Below, piece after piece: positions 48,921 through 56,535 of a stretch of 64,000 nucleotides of DNA. Position 1 is the stretch's first letter. The number at the start of each line of letters is the position of its first letter. The stretch comes from Chitinophagaceae bacterium (GTDB lineage Bacteria; Bacteroidota; Bacteroidia; Chitinophagales; Chitinophagaceae). A program made the translations under genes and the position numbers. A model generated the notes under the pieces. The model was not told where the DNA came from. It saw only the letters and a list, made by a program, of their open reading frames with translations, and did not search any database. The DNA lies in assembly GCA_016786885.1 (NCBI GenBank), contig JAEUVO010000015.1, positions 1-64,000 of the forward strand. Direction: 5' to 3'.

Positions 48921-49126
48921 GCACTGCCACTAACATTGGGTTTGCTGCTATGCTGGCAGACGAATAAATCCTCATCTTTTTGTTCGCTATCAGCTGCGGT
49001 TCTGGCTCGACGTTCAATGTTCAGCTTTTGTTGTTAACTTCAACTTCAGTTTTTCAATCAGCAGCGGTTCCGGGCTGGACGAATATAAATTCCAGCACAG
49101 CAGCAAGCCCTGCTCGTTGTTTGTAA
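48921..49126. repeat. Boundary element B (right end of cassette 1), long palindrome
   Basis: It starts with GCACTGCCACTAACA (48921-48935). A stem of 19 bp (17 matched) is formed by 48938-48956 and 49092-49110 (left arm GGGTTTGCTGCTATGCTGG). Inside are two diverged direct repeats, 48991-49012 and 49059-49081, each with CAGCNGCGGTTC and GGCT. The GCTGCGGTT core is also in element C (53799-53807). The right end reads CTGCTCGTTGTTTG. Confidence 0.55.
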
Positions 49127-49168
49127 TATCAGGGAAGGCTATAACATCAACAAAGGCAGTATGAATAG

Positions 49169-50311
49169 TTATTTTTGACCCGGGCTTCTATATTCTTCCT
49201 CTGTTACCGGCTGCAACCAAACGGTTGGACCATTTTGATTATTCGTGATTGCAATTTGTATTAATTGCTCTTTTTTGCTTGCCCCGTGCCAGTGAGGAAT
49301 ATTTGGCGGGCATTTAATTGATTCTCCTTTTTTGATTATTCTCTTTGGGCTGCCCTGCTCCTGGTAATAACCTGTTCCATCAACGATTACTAAAATTTGT
49401 CCGCCGGGGTGACGATGCCAGTTGCTTCTTGCACCCGGTTCAAAAGTTACACAACCAACCATTGTTGGATTTAAACTATCGGGCATTATCATTTGATACA
49501 GGTATGCATTGCCGATAAAATTATTGTTTGTTATTTTTTCGCCTCTTGGAAAGATTAAATTATCAGGCAGCATAATGGAATTATAAGGTTTATCATCAAG
49601 CAAAGACTGAAGTACCTCACGGGCAATAATACCCCTTTGTGTATTGACATTAGTTTCAACGATTGTTACAAGTTCTGATAATTGAGATGACGTTAACCCA
49701 TTGTATATACCTACTGCATAGTGTGAGCGCAACTGGGATTCTACTCCTTCCATTGCCGCTAATGCAGCAATAGTGACGATTTCACGGGTTTTCCAATCAA
49801 GATTATCCCTGCTGAAAATAGCGCCAAATAAATGTTCCTTTAGAAACTGGTCGATGGCGGGAGCAAACTCAAAAATGCCCCCCTCAAATGTTCTTCCCGT
49901 AAGTTTTGTTTGATTTTCTGTTCCTGCCTGGAGCATGTTTTTTCCGGGAGGGTAAGGGAATGGCTCTCTCCCAGCTGAATCGTTGATACCCCTTTTTTTC
50001 CTTTCTTCTAATACTGCCATCAGGTTGCCCAATGCATTAAGGCTTCGTGGAAAACCAGTATAGGCATATAACTGCACCAGCATTTCTTTAATTTCATTTA
50101 TAGTTAAACCTGCATCAAGCCCTTCGTTCAATGCCGATTTCAATTGTATCAAACCACCTTTTGCTGCAAATGATGAAATGATGATAATACTTTTTTCTTT
50201 TTCACTTAAGCTTGCAGAATCCGTTGCCATATCTTGTGCATGGATGCGGTTTGCAAAGAGTGAAATGCAAAGTATCAATACCATTAAACCGGCCGGTTTT
50301 ATTTTTTTCAT
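49169..50311 (-). CDS. Secreted carboxymuconolactone decarboxylase-like/cupin fusion
   Basis: The 380 residues start with a signal peptide (LMVLILCISLFANRIHAQ). Two CMD-like helical units follow (SALNEGLDAGLTINEIKEMLVQLYAYTGFP and FSRDNLDWKTREIVTIAALAAM), then a cupin with metal-type histidines: FEPGARSNWHRHPGGQILVI and CPPNIPHWHG. CMD proteins are usually cytoplasmic, so the signal peptide is unusual. The gene is last in a three-gene minus-strand operon divergent from an AraC gene. Function is probably in the breakdown or detoxification of small organic compounds, by inference. Confidence 0.8.
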   Translation of the reverse strand: MKKIKPAGLMVLILCISLFANRIHAQDMATDSASLSEKEKSIIIISSFAAKGGLIQLKSALNEGLDAGLTINEIKEMLVQLYAYTGFPRSLNALGNLMAVLEERKKRGINDSAGREPFPYPPGKNMLQAGTENQTKLTGRTFEGGIFEFAPAIDQFLKEHLFGAIFSRDNLDWKTREIVTIAALAAMEGVESQLRSHYAVGIYNGLTSSQLSELVTIVETNVNTQRGIIAREVLQSLLDDKPYNSIMLPDNLIFPRGEKITNNNFIGNAYLYQMIMPDSLNPTMVGCVTFEPGARSNWHRHPGGQILVIVDGTGYYQEQGSPKRIIKKGESIKCPPNIPHWHGASKKEQLIQIAITNNQNGPTVWLQPVTEEEYRSPGQK

Positions 50312-50337
50312 CTTTTGCGTTTTTGATAGGAAAAATT

Positions 50338-51774
50338 TTATTTATCCAATCCTTTTCCCTTTAACCACTTTGTTACCAAATCAGCTATTTCACCATTGTT
50401 TAAATCAGACATTACAAAATGTGTATTGCCCTTTATGCCAATTTCAGGTAAGTAAACTATGGTGGCATCTCCGCCATGTGCATTTACCACTTTAGCCCAT
50501 TGCCTTGCTGTGGCTAATACAGTACGCCAAAAATTCAGGGAAGCTGCGTTTGTTTCTTCAGCAGGAATATAGTCTCCAAAATAAACAACAATGGGAATTT
50601 TTGTCAGCTTCTTAAACTCTTCCAACGGCACTCCATTTCCGCCACGGTTATCTGCCGGTGTTTCCCCTTCAGGAAAAACAAAGCCGCCGGGCTCAATGGC
50701 AACAACTGCTTTTACATGATTATTTTTTATAGCCGTTTTCCAACCGGGTGTACCACCTGCGGAATGTGTAAATAAAATGCCGTCACCTGATTTATCAAAC
50801 ACGGCACTCATTGCATTCACAATTGTTGTTTCATCAACAGCGCCTGTATTAGGTGTCATCATGCGGAAAAACCTATCTAACGATACACTGTCTTTTGGAA
50901 ACTGCACCCCTTCATTAAAATTTGGATACAGCCCAATGCGAAATTGTGTAAACCAGGTTTGGTCATCGGGTGTTGCAGTTATTTGGCCGGGTTTTGTGGT
51001 TTGCCCTGCGGCACCACGGCCGGGCTGGTCAACCAAATAAGTGCCATAACCTTTGCGTAAAAAAATATCAGCAAAACCTTCTCTGCTATCAGCCGTGGTT
51101 TGCCAGCTGCGGCGGGTTTGCCCATATCCATGTAAAAACACCATTGCATTGCGTTTGGGGTTTGCAGGAATTTGATAAAACACATCAGCATGGTCGCCAT
51201 GCCTTGTTTGCCCGCCCTGCTGCACATTCCATGGTTTTAATGCATCAAACACACCATCACTTTTAACAACTATGCCACCTGCAGAAAAAGCACCCTGCTT
51301 TTGAATTTGTAAATTACTGCTTGCAGGTGCTATTGTTGTTGCCATTTTAACCGGCCTTAGCAAACGGGAAAAAGTAAGCGAACCCATTTTCCATTTGCCT
51401 TTTTCTTTAACGTAAACTTCAGTTACCATAAAGGGATTCACCACTTCATTTCCGCCAACAACAGCTACTAAGTCAATATCATTTAAAAGAATAGCTGTGT
51501 TACCAACAATATTTACTGTTGCTGTATAAACTTCCGCTTTCTTATACCAGATGTTACCACTTTTAATAACATCTATCTCCTGTTTTTTCCCCCAACTGCC
51601 GCCCATGTGCACAAACATTGACTTTTCATGAAAAAGCGGATTTAAAGAATCCACATTTTTATCTGCCATCCATTGCCATTTTTGTTTGGAGAGGCTGGTG
51701 ATTTGTTGTTCATCTTTTTGTGCATGTACTCCCTGCATTACAAAAAGCAATAGTGCAGTACTTAGTATTTTCAT
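50338..51774 (-). CDS. Secreted NTF2-like/alpha-beta hydrolase fusion
   Basis: The 478 residues start with a signal peptide (LSTALLLFVMQGVHAQ). The first about 130 residues are NTF2-like (KQKWQWMADKNVDSLNPLFHEKS, NPFMVTEVYVKEKGKWKMGS). The rest is an alpha/beta hydrolase: VFLHGYGQTRRSWQTTAD, DQPGRGAAGQTT, the nucleophile elbow FTHSAGGTPGW and the late histidine in GNTHFVMSD. The fusion of an NTF2-like domain to a hydrolase is unusual. It sits 26 bp upstream of the CMD/cupin gene in the same operon. Confidence 0.82.
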   Translation of the reverse strand: MKILSTALLLFVMQGVHAQKDEQQITSLSKQKWQWMADKNVDSLNPLFHEKSMFVHMGGSWGKKQEIDVIKSGNIWYKKAEVYTATVNIVGNTAILLNDIDLVAVVGGNEVVNPFMVTEVYVKEKGKWKMGSLTFSRLLRPVKMATTIAPASSNLQIQKQGAFSAGGIVVKSDGVFDALKPWNVQQGGQTRHGDHADVFYQIPANPKRNAMVFLHGYGQTRRSWQTTADSREGFADIFLRKGYGTYLVDQPGRGAAGQTTKPGQITATPDDQTWFTQFRIGLYPNFNEGVQFPKDSVSLDRFFRMMTPNTGAVDETTIVNAMSAVFDKSGDGILFTHSAGGTPGWKTAIKNNHVKAVVAIEPGGFVFPEGETPADNRGGNGVPLEEFKKLTKIPIVVYFGDYIPAEETNAASLNFWRTVLATARQWAKVVNAHGGDATIVYLPEIGIKGNTHFVMSDLNNGEIADLVTKWLKGKGLDK

Positions 51775-51803
51775 ATAGCTGTTATTTGGTCGTTGTGTAA
51801 TTT

Positions 51804-52568
51804 TTATTTTGCAATAAATTTTCGGTTGAAAGAATAAATAAGGCTGAAGCTGTTTATAAAATCCCCGCTCAAAATATTACCGCTTATTCTTTTATTAACA
51901 AGATACGAAAGGGATAACGGGAAATTATTTTTAGCCAGTGCCACCAGTCCGGTGGTATAATAACCTTCTCTGCCATCCTGGAATAAATAAAATACCTGTG
52001 GGTTAAACCGCAAGTGAACTTTTTTGTTGATTGCCAGGTGAGAAAAATTAGCGTTTAGTGTAAGGAAGTGATTGTTTTTTGTAGTGCCATTATCCAACCC
52101 TCTTGAGTAAAGATAATAAACACCAGCACTTATATTTTTGGTGAAAAAATAATTGGGTGCCAGCTCCGCTGCCAAATAACGCCTTGCAATACTGTTTTTT
52201 GAAGGAATGTTATTTATAGATATTTCAGTATTTCTAAAATTCATTCCGAGATGGGCACCGGTGTGTAAGCGGAATTTTGTTTGGGTAACTAATTTATACC
52301 TTGCCCAAAAAAGCATCGTCCAGGGTTTCCCATCTAATCCAAAACGTATGTCGGGATCAAAGGAAAAACGTTCACCACCAAGAGACATAATGAATAATAC
52401 GGCTGGCTTTTCTAACGAGAAGTTGGGTATTAATGCAATGCCATTATTGGTAATACTGGCTGTACCTGAAAAATGTTTGATGGGTTTAGCACTGTCGGCT
52501 ACTTGTGAAAAAGAATGCAGCCCCTTGCATAGGAGTAAAACAGCCAGCAACCAGTAATAGATTCTCAT
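51804..52568 (-). CDS. Outer-membrane beta-barrel protein of unknown function
   Basis: The 254 residues carry a signal peptide (MRIYYWLLAVLLLCKGLHSF) and alternating strands ending in an aromatic or basic strand (SFSLIYSFNRKFIAK). It resembles small outer-membrane barrels. It heads the operon with the two secreted enzymes and may let their substrate in, which is inference from position. Confidence 0.65.
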   Translation of the reverse strand: MRIYYWLLAVLLLCKGLHSFSQVADSAKPIKHFSGTASITNNGIALIPNFSLEKPAVLFIMSLGGERFSFDPDIRFGLDGKPWTMLFWARYKLVTQTKFRLHTGAHLGMNFRNTEISINNIPSKNSIARRYLAAELAPNYFFTKNISAGVYYLYSRGLDNGTTKNNHFLTLNANFSHLAINKKVHLRFNPQVFYLFQDGREGYYTTGLVALAKNNFPLSLSYLVNKRISGNILSGDFINSFSLIYSFNRKFIAK

Positions 52569-52718
52569 TGTTTTGTTTGTTACACAAAGGTGGGGTTAAT
52601 AAACGGGCCGCAGGGTATACCATTTACTGGTTTACTTACCAAGATTACTGTTTTGCCGGCGGGAGTTGTGTAATAGATATGTAAAGCTGTAGCTTTGATA
52701 TTGATAAAACAGTTTGTT

Positions 52719-53615
52719 ATGAATGAAATGCGAAGGTTTGAAACTATTAATGATTACAATGTTTTTAATAACAATGAAACGCTACACCCATTAGTAAGTG
52801 TGGTTGATTTATCTAAAGCGGCCCCACGGCAGATGTGCAGTATGTATTTTGGATTTTACACTGTGTTTTTAAAAGAAGTAAAGTGTGGTGATTTGCGCTA
52901 CGGAAAAAATACTTACGATTACCAGGAGGGCACTTTGGTATTTATTGGCCCCGGCCAGGTGGTTACTGTTGAAAATGCCGGAGAAATGTATCAGCCAAAA
53001 GGCTATGCGCTGGTATTTCACTCCGATATTGTTCATGGCACTAACCTGGGGCGGCATATTAATGATTACTCCTTCTTTGGCTATCAGTCAAACGAGGCAT
53101 TGCATCTGTCAGAAAGAGAAAGGAAAATGGTGCTGGATAGTTTTTCGAAAATAGCGTATGAGCTGGAGCATGCAATTGATAAACATAGTAAAAGATTAAT
53201 TGTATCTAATATTGAAATATTGTTAAACTACTGCATTCGTTTTTACGACCGCCAGTTTATAACAAGGGATAACGTTAATAAAGGTATTTTAGAAAAATTT
53301 GAAGAAGTGCTGAATAATTATTTTTTATCGGATAAACCTCAAACTATTGGGCTGCCTTCTGTTGCTTACTGCGCTGCTGCATTGAATTTATCAGCCAACT
53401 ACTTTGGCGATTTAATAAAAAAAGAAACCGGCACTTCTGCACAGGAGTTTATTCAATCTAAAGTAATTGATGTGGCTAAAGAAAGAATTTTTGATATTAA
53501 TAAATCCATCAGCGAAGTAGCCTACGGATTAGGCTTTAAATATCCTCAGCATTTTACAAGGTTATTTAAGCAAAAGGTTGGGCAATCGCCCAATGAGTAC
53601 AGAAGCCTTAATTAG
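52719..53615 (+). CDS. AraC-family transcriptional regulator
   Basis: With the ATG at 52719 (MNEMRRFETIND) the product is 298 residues; the longer frame begins at a TTG. The N-terminal cupin-like sensing domain has YDYQEGTLVFIGPGQV. The C-terminal double HTH contains LSANYFGDLIKKETGTSAQEF and ISEVAYGLGFKYPQHFTRLF, ending in GQSPNEYR. It is divergent from the three-gene operon at 49169-52568, whose control it likely exerts from the 150-bp gap. Confidence 0.92.
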   Translation: MNEMRRFETINDYNVFNNNETLHPLVSVVDLSKAAPRQMCSMYFGFYTVFLKEVKCGDLRYGKNTYDYQEGTLVFIGPGQVVTVENAGEMYQPKGYALVFHSDIVHGTNLGRHINDYSFFGYQSNEALHLSERERKMVLDSFSKIAYELEHAIDKHSKRLIVSNIEILLNYCIRFYDRQFITRDNVNKGILEKFEEVLNNYFLSDKPQTIGLPSVAYCAAALNLSANYFGDLIKKETGTSAQEFIQSKVIDVAKERIFDINKSISEVAYGLGFKYPQHFTRLFKQKVGQSPNEYRSLN

Positions 53616-53747
53616 ATAATCTATTGGGATATATTTATTGTTCTGAACAAGAAAATTAAATTTATACTATAAGCAAGGGTGTCGCCCATTTACAAGTGAT
53701 ATCAAATGCTCCCCTGCAAAAACGAAAGGTAATCATACACGGGGGTT

Positions 53748-53884
53748 GCTAAATACAGGCCGATGGAGGCTTTGTTTCATCTTTTGTAACTTACATCGGC
53801 TGCGGTTACAGGCTGAATATTTTCCAAATTCCCGGCCGAAAGCAAAGTCCTGACGTTAGCAGCAAGCCGCCAGGCCGATTCTAA
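53748..53884. repeat. Boundary element C (left end of cassette 2), palindromic
   Basis: GCTAAATACAGG (53748-53759) and CCTGACGTTAGC (53849-53860) pair in 9 of 12 positions; GGCTTTGTTTC (53768-53778) and GAAAGCAAAGT (53838-53848) extend the stem. The middle, GCTGCGGTT (53799-53807), repeats the core of element B. It ends with GTTAGCAGC at 53855-53863. Confidence 0.55.
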
Positions 53885-54382
53885 ATGAAGAACATTTTAA
53901 CCAGAACTAAAATGAAAAGAAGTTTAGTTATAGCAAATAGACTTCGAGAAGTACTTCTCAACGGACATTGGATTGCAAACACGAATTATAAAGAACAATT
54001 ATCAAATGTAAATTGGGAACAAGCGACTCAAAAAGTAGACAACTTAAACACTATTGCTGCTTTGACCTTCCATATAAATTATTATTTGGGAGGATTGTTG
54101 CAGGTATTTAATGGTGGAAGACTTGAAATTAGTGATAAATATAGTTTTGATCTTCCTCAAATTCACTCTGAAGCGGATTGGAATAAATTAGTTAACGAAT
54201 TTTTGAACAATTCTGAAACATTTACAAGTCAAGTGGAGAATTTTTCAGATGATATGCTTGACAGACCTTTTGTAAATGAAAAATATGGAACTTACCTGCG
54301 AAATATTGAAGGAGTTATCGAGCACAGCTATTATCATTTAGGACAAATTTCATTGATAAAGAAAATGATAAGCCATAAATAG
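53885..54382 (+). CDS. DinB-like protein (cassette 2)
   Basis: The 165 residues follow the DinB/YfiT four-helix pattern: LTFHINYYLGGLLQVFNGG, the region DDMLDRPFVNEKYGTYLRN and IEGVIEHSYYHLGQISL. The metal-type histidines H58-ish and those in EHSYYHLG fit a DinB metal site. A second possible ATG at 53912 would drop the first nine residues. DinB proteins bind metal and often act as thiol S-transferases; activity here is unknown. The gene is AT-rich, begins 21 bp after the left inverted boundary and stops 3 bp before the right one. Confidence 0.8.
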   Translation: MKNILTRTKMKRSLVIANRLREVLLNGHWIANTNYKEQLSNVNWEQATQKVDNLNTIAALTFHINYYLGGLLQVFNGGRLEISDKYSFDLPQIHSEADWNKLVNEFLNNSETFTSQVENFSDDMLDRPFVNEKYGTYLRNIEGVIEHSYYHLGQISLIKKMISHK

Positions 54383-54384
54383 CC

Positions 54385-54495
54385 GGCTGCTAACAAAGCA
54401 CTGCCGCAACCCGGGCTGATTTTCTCCATAGATATATTTGTGTTTCGTAGGAACGTTGGTGCTAAAAGCCCCGCCCTTCATCAGGCCGTTAATCG
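54385..54495. repeat. Boundary element D (right end of cassette 2)
   Basis: It opens with GGCTGCTAAC (54385-54394), whose GCTGCTAAC part is the inverted partner of 53855-53863. A GCACTGCC (54398-54405) matches element B. It reaches GTTAA at 54488-54492, giving a CTAAC...GTTAA dyad, and ends directly at the stop codon of ctlX on the minus strand. Confidence 0.5.
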
Positions 54496-55413
54496 TTATT
54501 TTTTCTCCAGAAAAATCTCCGCCATCATACATCGTACACTGCCGCCTTCTACCTGTTCAATCGTAGGCACAGCAACAGGCAAAAGTTTAGCATAGGTTTC
54601 CAGTATTTCCTTCTGTTCCCTGCGCAGTGAGTTAAATGCGTTTTGACTAAGCACCAAAACGTTTTCGCCATTTTTATTTTTCACTTCCAGCATATTGCCT
54701 GCAAATGCATGCATTTGTTCCCGGGTAATGGGAATAATAGTAAAGCCGGTTGACTCCAGCAGCTGCCGCACGGCTATCAGCTCCCATTCTTCTTCTATAG
54801 CTTCTTCGCAGAGTACACAAAATGCTGAGCCCAGTGCCATCATCACATTGGTATGATAAACAGGCTGTCCGTTTTTATCCGTGGCCAGGAACACAATGGC
54901 CTGGTAGTTATTGGTGGCGGCATATTTTTCCAGTACCGAGAGGTTAGTTCTTTCCGATACAGCGGCATAGATCATCTTGTTGTCGTGGTCGATGACCATA
55001 CTGCCCGTACCTTCCAGGAAACGTCCCTCTGCTTCGTATTCGCTCCAGTCCTGCACATCTTTTACTACAAAATGGCGGGCAAGCTGCTGCAGTATATCAT
55101 CTCTTTTCTCCGCTCTTCTGTTTGGTGCATACATAGGAAATACGGATACCGTTCCGTTAGGCGAAGTGCTGAGCCAGTTATTCGGAAAAAGAGCATCGGG
55201 CTTGGGTGGTTCTTTTGTGTCATCAATTACCAGTACATCAACCTCTTCATTCCGGAGCAGCTGCACCATATTATCAAATTCTGCCAGCGCTTTTTGCTGC
55301 AACACTTCTTTGCCGATGCCGGGATTGGTTTGAAAATAATTATTTGCCGCCGTTTCTTCATTAAAACCAAAGGCCGCAGGGCGAACCATTAATATAGTAG
55401 TAGCGAGTGGCAA
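54496..55413 (-). CDS. ctlX: Citrulline utilization hydrolase CtlX family (arginine deiminase-like fold)
   Basis: The 305 residues match the amidinotransferase/deiminase fold: FPNNWLSTSPNGTVSVFPMY, RFLEGTGSMVID and, near the end, GGSVRCMM with the catalytic-type cysteine. CtlX is proposed to act in arginine/citrulline catabolism. It is the last gene of a minus-strand operon with a lipoprotein, a pterin dehydratase, an IPExxxVDY protein and an M28 peptidase, 9 bp after the lipoprotein gene. Confidence 0.88.
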   Translation of the reverse strand: MPLATTILMVRPAAFGFNEETAANNYFQTNPGIGKEVLQQKALAEFDNMVQLLRNEEVDVLVIDDTKEPPKPDALFPNNWLSTSPNGTVSVFPMYAPNRRAEKRDDILQQLARHFVVKDVQDWSEYEAEGRFLEGTGSMVIDHDNKMIYAAVSERTNLSVLEKYAATNNYQAIVFLATDKNGQPVYHTNVMMALGSAFCVLCEEAIEEEWELIAVRQLLESTGFTIIPITREQMHAFAGNMLEVKNKNGENVLVLSQNAFNSLRREQKEILETYAKLLPVAVPTIEQVEGGSVRCMMAEIFLEKK

Positions 55414-55422
55414 CGGGTCTTG

Positions 55423-55785
55423 CTAATATTTTTCCAGTCGTATGATCCTGATATCAGGATTACAACTGCCTGAAGTGATTGTTTGGATAATATATTTATA
55501 TACTTTCCCTTCGGCGATGCTGTCATTTTCTATTTGTGTTTTTTCGATGTAGCGGTTGTTAAGCCGGTTAAAACTCACTGTATCTTTTTTACCTGCCGAT
55601 TGCAATCCGGCTTCAATTTCAAATAATGCATCATAAACAAGACTGTCATTGGTTTCCAGCTTAATAAGCCTTGCGGGATGAGTATCTTCTTTATAGGTGC
55701 AGGGACCACCATCCACATTACCGGTTGTATTATTGCAGGCAAGCTGCAGCAACATTATTAAAAGCAACAGGGAAATGTTTTTCAT
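55423..55785 (-). CDS. Small lipoprotein of unknown function
   Basis: The 120 residues begin with a lipoprotein signal peptide whose lipobox is LQLAC. The mature part (CNNTTGNVDGGPCTYKEDTHP, then SGSCNPDIRIIRLEKY) has three cysteines after the lipidated one. No family is recognised. It lies 8 bp after the pterin dehydratase gene. Confidence 0.7.
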   Translation of the reverse strand: MKNISLLLLIMLLQLACNNTTGNVDGGPCTYKEDTHPARLIKLETNDSLVYDALFEIEAGLQSAGKKDTVSFNRLNNRYIEKTQIENDSIAEGKVYKYIIQTITSGSCNPDIRIIRLEKY

Positions 55786-55793
55786 TATGCCAG

Positions 55794-56051
55794 TTATAGT
55801 AATGTATCAATTTTTGCGGCCAGCTTCCTGTCCTTATCTGTTACAATATTGCCGGCGTCATGTGTGCTCAGCCATATCTCTACTGTATTCCATACGTTTG
55901 TCCATAATGGATGATGATCCATTTTCTCAGCTTCCATAGCCACCCTTGTCATAAAAGCAAAAGCTTCGCTGAAATTATTGAACTGGAATTTTTTGTACAG
56001 TGTATTGTTTTTTTCCTCCCACATAAATGTTGTATTAGAAATGGCCGGCAA
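55794..56051 (-). CDS. Pterin-4a-carbinolamine dehydratase (PhhB-like)
   Basis: The 85 residues show the family motif with histidines in [20 protein letters not shown], then STHDAG and [13 protein letters not shown]. The enzyme dehydrates 4a-hydroxytetrahydrobiopterin, recycling the cofactor of aromatic amino acid hydroxylases. No phenylalanine hydroxylase is in the window. It is in the same operon as ctlX. Confidence 0.9.
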   Translation of the reverse strand: MPAISNTTFMWEEKNNTLYKKFQFNNFSEAFAFMTRVAMEAEKMDHHPLWTNVWNTVEIWLSTHDAGNIVTDKDRKLAAKIDTLL

Positions 56052-56065
56052 TGGTGGCGTATCAG

Positions 56066-56509
56066 TTAAAATACAAGATTTTCCTTATTCTTTACCTGGT
56101 CAATGGACAGTTCTGCGACTAGCTGAACGCTGTTAATGCTTCGAATGGTTTGAATCGTTTGCTGCATTGTTTCTTCGTTTACCTCATCCCCCTTCATCAG
56201 CCATAAAAAATCAAGATGCTTGAATTCGGGCAATAAATATTCTCCGTCAAACTGGTTGTTATAAATATAATGCTCCAGCGTACCTGTTGGTACTTTGTAT
56301 TCATAAACAGAGAAAAAGTAATCTCTTTTCTTTTTGATTAGCTTGATCTCTATTTCATTAATGCGAAAGTCGAGGCCAATATTATTATTCAGGTGCCAGC
56401 AGAATTGATAATCTTTAATAGGTACCATGATGCCCAGCAGCCGGGTATCTTCAAAGAAACATTCGGTCAGTTCTTTATTGTCAAGTACCAGTTTATTGCG
56501 TTCGGCCAT
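56066..56509 (-). CDS. IPExxxVDY-family protein
   Basis: The 147 residues include [14 protein letters not shown], a variant of the IPExxxVDY motif that names the family. No enzymatic motif was seen. The family is restricted to Bacteroidota as far as I recall. Function unknown. It lies 26 bp after the M28 peptidase gene. Confidence 0.8.
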   Translation of the reverse strand: MAERNKLVLDNKELTECFFEDTRLLGIMVPIKDYQFCWHLNNNIGLDFRINEIEIKLIKKKRDYFFSVYEYKVPTGTLEHYIYNNQFDGEYLLPEFKHLDFLWLMKGDEVNEETMQQTIQTIRSINSVQLVAELSIDQVKNKENLVF

Positions 56510-56535
56510 GTTACTATTGTACTGTAAGTTACAAT

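Larger units (their letters stand above)
47397..54495. mobile_element. Putative cassette island with inverted boundary elements
   Basis: Between the stop of selD and the stop of ctlX, which face each other, lie six genes unrelated to the flanking operons. They are arranged as a one-gene unit, a four-gene block and a second one-gene unit. Each one-gene unit has inverted GTTAG/CTAAC boundaries embedded in long palindromes. The two single genes are visibly AT-richer than their neighbours. The arrangement resembles integron cassettes without an integrase, but the boundary core does not fit the attC consensus. Another explanation is a hotspot for dispersed palindromic repeats. Confidence 0.45.

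Noticed and set aside
47397..54495. Insertion sequence or phage explanation for the island
   Set aside because: No transposase, integrase, or phage gene lies in it, and there are no direct target duplications that I can see at its ends.
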